Assembly (NCBI GenBank): GCA_032719365.1
Contig: CM064862.1
Coordinates: 3,236,501-3,300,500 of the forward strand
Length of the DNA: 64,000 nt
Reading direction: 5' to 3'
Source of the DNA: Prinsepia uniflora
Taxonomy: Eukaryota > Streptophyta > Magnoliopsida > Rosales > Rosaceae
The notes under the pieces are model-generated. The model did no database searches. It was not told the DNA's origin and saw nothing but the letters and a program-made list of their open reading frames with translations. A program made the translations under genes and the position numbers. Below, in pieces: positions 57,552 through 64,000 of the stretch (within the stretch, counting starts at the first letter, position 1; every line of letters starts with the position of its first letter).

Positions 57552-60500
57552 ACCTTCCCTCCTTAATTAATTTCGTCCTCGAAATTCCATCCGACCTAAT
57601 TCCAGCCGTTCTTCCCTCCTTAATTTAGTTTCATTCTCGAAACTCCAACTATCCTGATTCCACAACCACCTCGTGGAAATAAAATCCGACCTTACACACA
57701 TGTACACTAGCACCCAATAGCCAACACAATACTTGTCTGCAACCAGTCACGGTCAAGGGCTAACACTCATCCAATCAATCGTACAAAAAGTCAACTTTTC
57801 GTTTACTATTCACAAGGGCAAAATCGTCCTTTTTACAAAACTTCACAGAAATTACATTTTTACCCTTCCCGTAGGTACGGGTTGTTACAAGACGTACCAC
57901 CCACACTCACGTCGTATCGACTACACTCGACCACGTCAAATGACAGTAGTCATACGCTCCGAATTGACACCACTTGTTAACTCGATGGTTCCTTTCTCAA
58001 ATGCTAATCTATCCTAGCGTCTGCTTCCACCGGGAGTCACCAGACCTCACTGATCGATCCACGCTGACACCTTCGACAAACTGTCACCACTTGACAGTCG
58101 TCAGTCGCAAACTGATATGACACACACTCGTGGTTACACTAACCACAAGCATTTCACTCGACCTGTGTGTAACTAGACCCATTAGAAATACCATGACCCA
58201 ATGCACAGTATCCAATGCCTAGTTCACGACCTCGACTAATCCAGTGGTATCGAAACCAATCCGACTACCAACACGCTCACTAACATACCACTGGTATACC
58301 CCATATACCGTCACCAGGTACGACAAGTCTACCTGGTATCATACCTCGAACAACATACAAGGTACGTACATCTACCCATCAATCAGCCTACAACCACCTA
58401 GGTTGTAGCCAATCACGTTTCAATTATGGAGTTCACTTGTCCAATCCAGCATTAGACAAATCGAAACTCCGACCCATTATCAATTTCCAAAACCGAATCC
58501 GAATCTGCAATTTCGTAAGAAATCCCGAATCCAAACCCAGAAATCATATCCATAAACGTGTTCAAATTCGAATCCGAAATCATCATTCCGTAAACCGGCA
58601 TTTGGAATAACCATTTCGAACCCTAATCCGTAAAAAGAAAATCTACAGTCAAGCTCTAGAATCAAATCCTGAATCGTCACCCAGAATCCGATTCCAAAAC
58701 CCAAATACAGGAATCCTCTTTCAAGTTCCAAAATCAAATCCTGAATCGTCATCCAGAAATCTGATTCCAAAACCTGAAATCTCGTTCTCGTCTACCGAGA
58801 CGCACCATATCCGAACCTATCGGATACCTGTTCGACCGATTACCACAACACAATCGATTGACTTCATAGGGAAGCCAATCACAACATCACACACAACACC
58901 AAGTCTGACAAAACCCGACTTCGTCAGACACCTACTCCTCGGACAACTACTCAGGCGAGTAGTAAGCCATATGGGATTTACCTCGAAAAGAAGTTCAGTC
59001 CCATCATCCTCAACTCCAACATCCAGGTAAGAGTGATAAACTCTCCACCTATCTGGATCATCCAAATCACGATCCAGATCCAACACTACGTCAACCGACC
59101 ATAGACGTCACGATCCCCGATCGTCACGACGTCCAAAGTCCTCAACCATTTCCCACATCTAAATAGATTAGTCAACGACAAGACACGCCGAGACCGTGGG
59201 TTCTCACTGATTTTCTCGTATCGATCCTTGTCATTCCACCGAGGAAAATCAAAGATGATACAAGACTATGACATCAAAATTCATCCTATGTGAATACAAC
59301 CAAACTCGCTGCATTCACCACGTCACGTAAACCAACCTCGTCTGCCACCAAGCAGGAAATGAGAAATCTCAGTCACCTAACTTCGATATACTCATTTCAC
59401 CTGATGACCCAAGATAAATCACGAGTCCACCAACCAATACACGATCAGTGTACTAGTGGCAACCAACAACATCAATAACATCTACATCCTCTACCACCAT
59501 CAATTATGGTAGAACCTGAGAAGTCACCCAAACGACTTCGACATACCCAATACCAATGCGGAAAACCCGCATTCCTCTCGTCACCTCAATCGCAACCTCT
59601 CGCGATTTCGAAGTTCCAACCAGGTTGGAAACAACATACTCGGACATCAACCACGTGTCCCCGTTAGACTGGTTATGGACACATGCCCTTTTACGACCAT
59701 ATATGTACATCCAAAAGGATGTCAATTCATCCTAACCTGATGTACCACTCTACTGAAAAGTCACAACAGACCCCTGCTGTGATCTGCAGTCAAATCTCTG
59801 CAAACCACCATATCTAACCAATTCTGACCAATTCTGACCAACTGGTCGCTAAACCCCGCGACAGATCGAGTCTGGCCAACCGGTCACTAGTCCGTCATGA
59901 TAATACTCGATCCCCACTCCTCAACTACCGCTGGATCCTATCCAGTCCGTCACTATCCGTGATTCACTCCCGAACCACAGATACCGAACATATGCCCATT
60001 ACGACGGAGTCACACCCCGATCCGTAACTCATCGTCATCACGATCACCGGCACCAGCACCAGCACTAGTACCAGTACACCACCTGTTAGCATCAGCACAA
60101 AGTGTGCCAATCAGACAACTCTGGATCTCCGCTCATACCGAACGATGATCCCGTACCTTTACTCGAATAGGAGAAACTCTGCCTCCTTCGTACCCAACAC
60201 CTCTGGGTATAGTTACCCTGACAACTCATACGAGAAGAGGAAACGTCCCCCGTACGTCCCCGTCTCATTCTGCGATCGCACTCAACCGTAACCAAGTCGA
60301 ATCCAGAATCACTACTCACACATATGCGTTATTCACGCACCTCGTACCATCGTCACGACTGACAATCCCATCGTCACAATCGTCACGACAACCTGAGTCT
60401 ACTCAACCAGATAAAATTCGACTACGTCTATCGATAGTAGCGTCTGCCACAACCTCGTGCAGACCTAACGACTAGACATCCAGACTCCGCATCCAACGGA

Positions 60501-61261
60501 ATCAACTGCCTGTACCAACTACTATGTATCCCCGCTCCGGGATTCCATCGACAAGTACCAACCCACAACTGAAGTAGCACGACAACCAACTAGGTCTAAC
60601 CGATACGTACAACCCTGACTGCGAAGTGCAGTCCCAACACAAGCTGACATGACTAGACCGACTAACGAATCCAGATCCGAATAGTCGTCCAAGTCTAACC
60701 ACCAGTCAACTCACATTTCCGAACCATACACATAAGGTAGGGTTCCACGATCACACCTAGAGTTCCTTTGAACCCACTTGCGAAAAGCAGTAAAATCAAC
60801 AATCTGACCGACCCCGCGGTCTTGACATCGCAAGGACATCAATCCAATCCTACCGACAATCCAACTAGGATTCTCCGAATCTGGCTGCTCCCAAGAGCAT
60901 AGCCACCGAACACAACAAAATCCGACCATCTAATGGTCACAACATCGATTCAGTCGTCGGAACCGATCCTACGACATCGTGAAAACGATCCCAACTAACC
61001 GTCTCACGATCACACTCCAGAATACGAACACGCTAATCCTTCCGTAGGGTCCCACACTGTCAACCTTGACAGAACTATGGCAACCCCGGCCTCAAATGCC
61101 GAACCAAGGCATGCCAATCCTACTAACTATCGTACCGGCACCCCAACAATCAGGTTGACCACGGACTACAGCCCCTTGAGATATCACATCCTCGACTTGC
61201 GTACATACTCCAAAAGCTGCACGGTTGCTCGAATAGAGACAACCCCGCTCTGATACCACGT
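57552..61261 (-). mobile_element. Young LARD internal domain, non-coding
   Basis: The 3.7-kb domain has a polypurine tract complement at 57553-57564 (CCTTCCCTCCTT), an upstream duplicate at 57611-57626, and a primer-binding site at 61247-61258. It is colinear in reverse with 3687-7306, including the 73-bp duplication near 58650-58780. A short insert at about 57689-57890 (CCTTACACACATG... to ...GGTTGTTACAAG) has no obvious equivalent in LARD-A. No gag or pol frame is present. Confidence 0.88.
61247..61258 (-). other. Primer-binding site of the young LARD
   Basis: GCTCTGATACCA is the complement of the initiator tRNA-Met site and is separated from the LTR at 61262 by CGT, the same three-base spacer as in LARD-A. 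Confidence 0.92.
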
Positions 61262-64000
61262 TGACAGGACCCATCCCAATCCCCCCGGGATTAGTGCGGG
61301 ATGACCCTGCTCCCGTCTGACACGAAGTGTCAGACAAGGGATATTTCCGACCTTTGCCCTCCCGGGCTATCAGAGTACGCCAGGATCCGGAGGAGGCATG
61401 TGATATCTCGATCTCTGCTACAGTCCACATCCGCTGTCAACCTGAAGGGTATTAAAAACAGAAAGACTGTGAGTGGACAAAAATAAAGATTTTATAAAAC
61501 ATTTCCATAAAAGACATTTATACCCTCCACTAAAAAGCATGCATGCATAGTAAAACCATTTATCCAATAATATATGTTAAAACATCCATAAATAGGGTCT
61601 CAGCCCCAAATCCATTTATCATCATAAAACACAGTTTTCCCAAACCAATTGAAACCATGTTTATCCAATATATTCATATCCAGAACCTGTCACGGTAAAA
61701 TAAAGCTACACGTGTGCTAACCGGGGTCTCAAACCCAAGTCTCTCCAGGGTCCACCCAGGTCAATGTCCGTAGATCAATGACCCTCCCTGAAGGTAACGA
61801 ACCATGCCCATCCTGAGAGTAAAGAACCCAACTGGGGGGCGACTCCACTCAGTCAGTGCTCCGTGACTACTCCGGGGTCCACCCAGGCCAACGACCCTCC
61901 CCGGAGGAGACAATCATATATATAGGATGGAATATGAAAAACCTGTTGAAATCATTCTTTAAACTTTTCCAGGATTCATGCCCGGCCCCCATAAGCCGTC
62001 ATGAACCATAAAATCCTTTCATGGGTTCATGCCGGTTCCCATAAACCGTTATGAACCATAAAAACCATTTGTAATACATAACTGGGCCCTAGGCCCGAAT
62101 CCACATAGAAACTGGACCCCCGGTCCGAATCGTAAACCAATTGGGCCTCCGGCCCGATTCCGTAAATCAAATGGACCTCAAGTCCGAGAATTACCTTTTC
62201 AAATCCAAAATTATTTCATGAAATCATATCCGAAACCATAAGTACGGAAAATCAGTATAAAATCGAAAAACCTCGATTTACGTGCAAGCACGTAAATCGC
62301 CTCGAAATACGTGAAATCATATAATTCACAAATATCCAAATCAACATTATCAAATCAAATTCATTATCCTTTTGGAAATCCAAAACCATTTCATTTAGAC
62401 CAATAAAGACCTACAGCCCCGTATAGGCACCGTATAGGGCCGAAACCTCGAAATACGTGCCTATACGTAACCGCACATCCAAATGCACTCATGGCATCAC
62501 AAACAAGTATTTAAAACATATAATAAACATTTATGCATGCACCAATTTAGAAAACAAGGTCCACTCACAGACCGTCCGAAGCCGCGTCTCGATACGCGTG
62601 CCATACGGCTCCCCGAGCCGATCACCATCACCGGGACTTCCAAACCTGACCAAATTGATTTATAGGGTTACTAACTACTTATATAACCCCTCACTAAAGC
62701 CCCGTAATTTTCCCGTATTTTTAACTATTTTTAATCCCTAACCTAAACCTTCCGATGCCCCGAAACATATCGAGACGGTGTCCGATCGACTCGAAACCAG
62801 TCCCAAAATGTTCGCTACATCGAATAGATGATTTCGTATGTTGAACACATCCCCAGAAACCCTAGCACGCGCTGCCACGCGCCGCCCAAAGGCCCCTGCG
62901 CGTGGGCTCACGCGCCGGTGAACAGTGCGTCGTTCCCAGCAATCGAACCGGTCTGGGCCGGCCGGTCCGGTCCGACCCCTGCAACTGGACCGGCGTAACC
63001 GGTCCAGGCCTTCTTCTCCCTCATTTTTGGTCCGATTTCCTCCATTCCAATTCCTAAATTCCTATTTTAATGTTTTCTATCAATCCCAATTAACAAAACT
63101 ATCAAAAACCCACCGAAACCCATGGTTCCAACATGGAGCTCACGGCCCTGTTTTTCCCGACCACCCTCACGGCTCCCTCCGCCGTGAAGCACCCTCCAAA
63201 TCCTCTTAAAATCATCCTATCAACTCCCTAATCATCTTCCAATCACCCATAACAACCCATAAAGTCATATTCGAAAATAATGGGAAAATGGGCATTAGTC
63301 GGGTAATCGGGTTACCTGGGCCTTCACGGCCGTGTGCGGCGGTCCAGGTGCTCCCAGCCACCGTCCCTTGCTTCCTCAGCCTCTCCCTCACTCTATGGTC
63401 CCATTCAAGATCGGCTGGAAAGATTTGGATGGGTTTGGGTTCAAACTGAGATCGGGTGGGTGTTTGGATGAATGGAAAACAAAGAGATGATCGATGCATG
63501 TATGGGAATTAAGGGCCAGTGGATGGGTGACAAGTGTCACTCATCCATTGGTTGCTGAAAAGTAGTTGAGCCCACTAAAGACAAACGGTCCTCGTAAAAC
63601 GTGTAATTGTGAATAGTAACCGGGAACTTCCGTGAACCGTAACTTCGCCGTCGAACGTCCGAATTCGACGTGCCGCCTGTCTACGGATTCGTATCGTCCT
63701 TATCTACGTAACGGTCTTCGGCCCTCGGCCATCGGACCTCCTGGTCAAAAAGTCAACTTTTGACCTCCTATTCACCCAAATTACCAAACTGCCCTTGGGC
63801 TTCCGAATGTCATAACTTCTTCTACGAACGTCGGAATTGAACGTGCCACCTGTCTATGAACTCGTGGCGTCACGAACTACGTCACGGTCATCGGTCAAAG
63901 TCCATTTGACCGCCCGATTAAAAAGTCAACGTTTTGCCACCATTAGGGGCAAAATGGTCATTTCGCATCGTTCGTCCGATTTAGCCTAACTAATCACCGA
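61262..64000 (-). mobile_element. Young LARD, right LTR (its 5' LTR), runs off the window
   Basis: The sequence is nearly identical to 54751-57488. By alignment with the left LTR it should end about 63 bases beyond the window. It carries the U5 hairpin at 61315-61335 and the palindrome at 62274-62299. Confidence 0.93.

Overview
The window is plant nuclear DNA, almost certainly from a eudicot. The evidence is GT-AG introns, plant-type LTR retrotransposons primed by initiator tRNA-Met, a TRIM element, CACTA transposons carrying pieces of plant genes, and a small gene family of the phylloplanin (Ole e 1-like) type. No bacterial, organellar or viral genome features are visible. I cannot name the species from the sequence. 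The only apparently intact host genes are three phylloplanin-like paralogues on the + strand: P1 (12199-12870), P2 (26934-27609) and P3 (42451-43146). Each has two exons and encodes 190 residues. The rest is transposable elements, their fragments and AT-rich spacer.

Layout. 1-9770: a large non-autonomous LTR element with very long LTRs and a non-coding internal domain (LARD-like, called LARD-A). Its 5' LTR runs off the left edge and is split by a solo LTR of a relative. 9766-11680: antisense remnant of a Ty1/Copia element. 11681-13212: P1 and its flanks. 13213-17689: spacer, another solo LARD-type LTR and an interspersed repeat. 17690-25960: CACTA-type sequence, with one complete CACTA (19572-24248) nested in an older, eroded one; both hold exon fragments of host genes (TPR, WD40, HECT). 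26018-26135: a TRIM LTR. About 26136 onward: a tandem segmental duplication of about 15.5 kb. Each unit runs phylloplanin gene, AT-rich spacer, small repeats, TRIM cluster, Copia element containing a solo LARD LTR. Unit 1 is 26136-41691. Unit 2 starts at 41692 and is cut at 54750 by a young reverse-strand LARD (54751 to beyond 64000).

History, by inference. A Copia element inserted near a phylloplanin gene and a LARD inserted into the Copia. The block was duplicated more than once. In the ancestor of units 1 and 2 the LARD collapsed to a solo LTR, whereas the leftmost copy kept its internal domain. P3 is a mosaic: its upstream region and first exon are P1-like and its second exon and downstream region are P2-like, with the switch in the intron next to a (TA)n tract. 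This is the expected footprint of unequal crossing-over between paralogues. Two microhomology deletions (TGTAG near 9766, GATCAA near 11674) explain why the leftmost block is shorter.

Points worth following up: the P3 mosaic; TRIM LTRs carrying a perfect snRNA-type USE motif and a TATA box at constant spacing; conserved hairpins in the LARD LTRs; captured host exons in the CACTAs; and a Copia element whose 5' LTR is replaced in part by a piece of its own reverse transcriptase and flanked by an unusually long target duplication.
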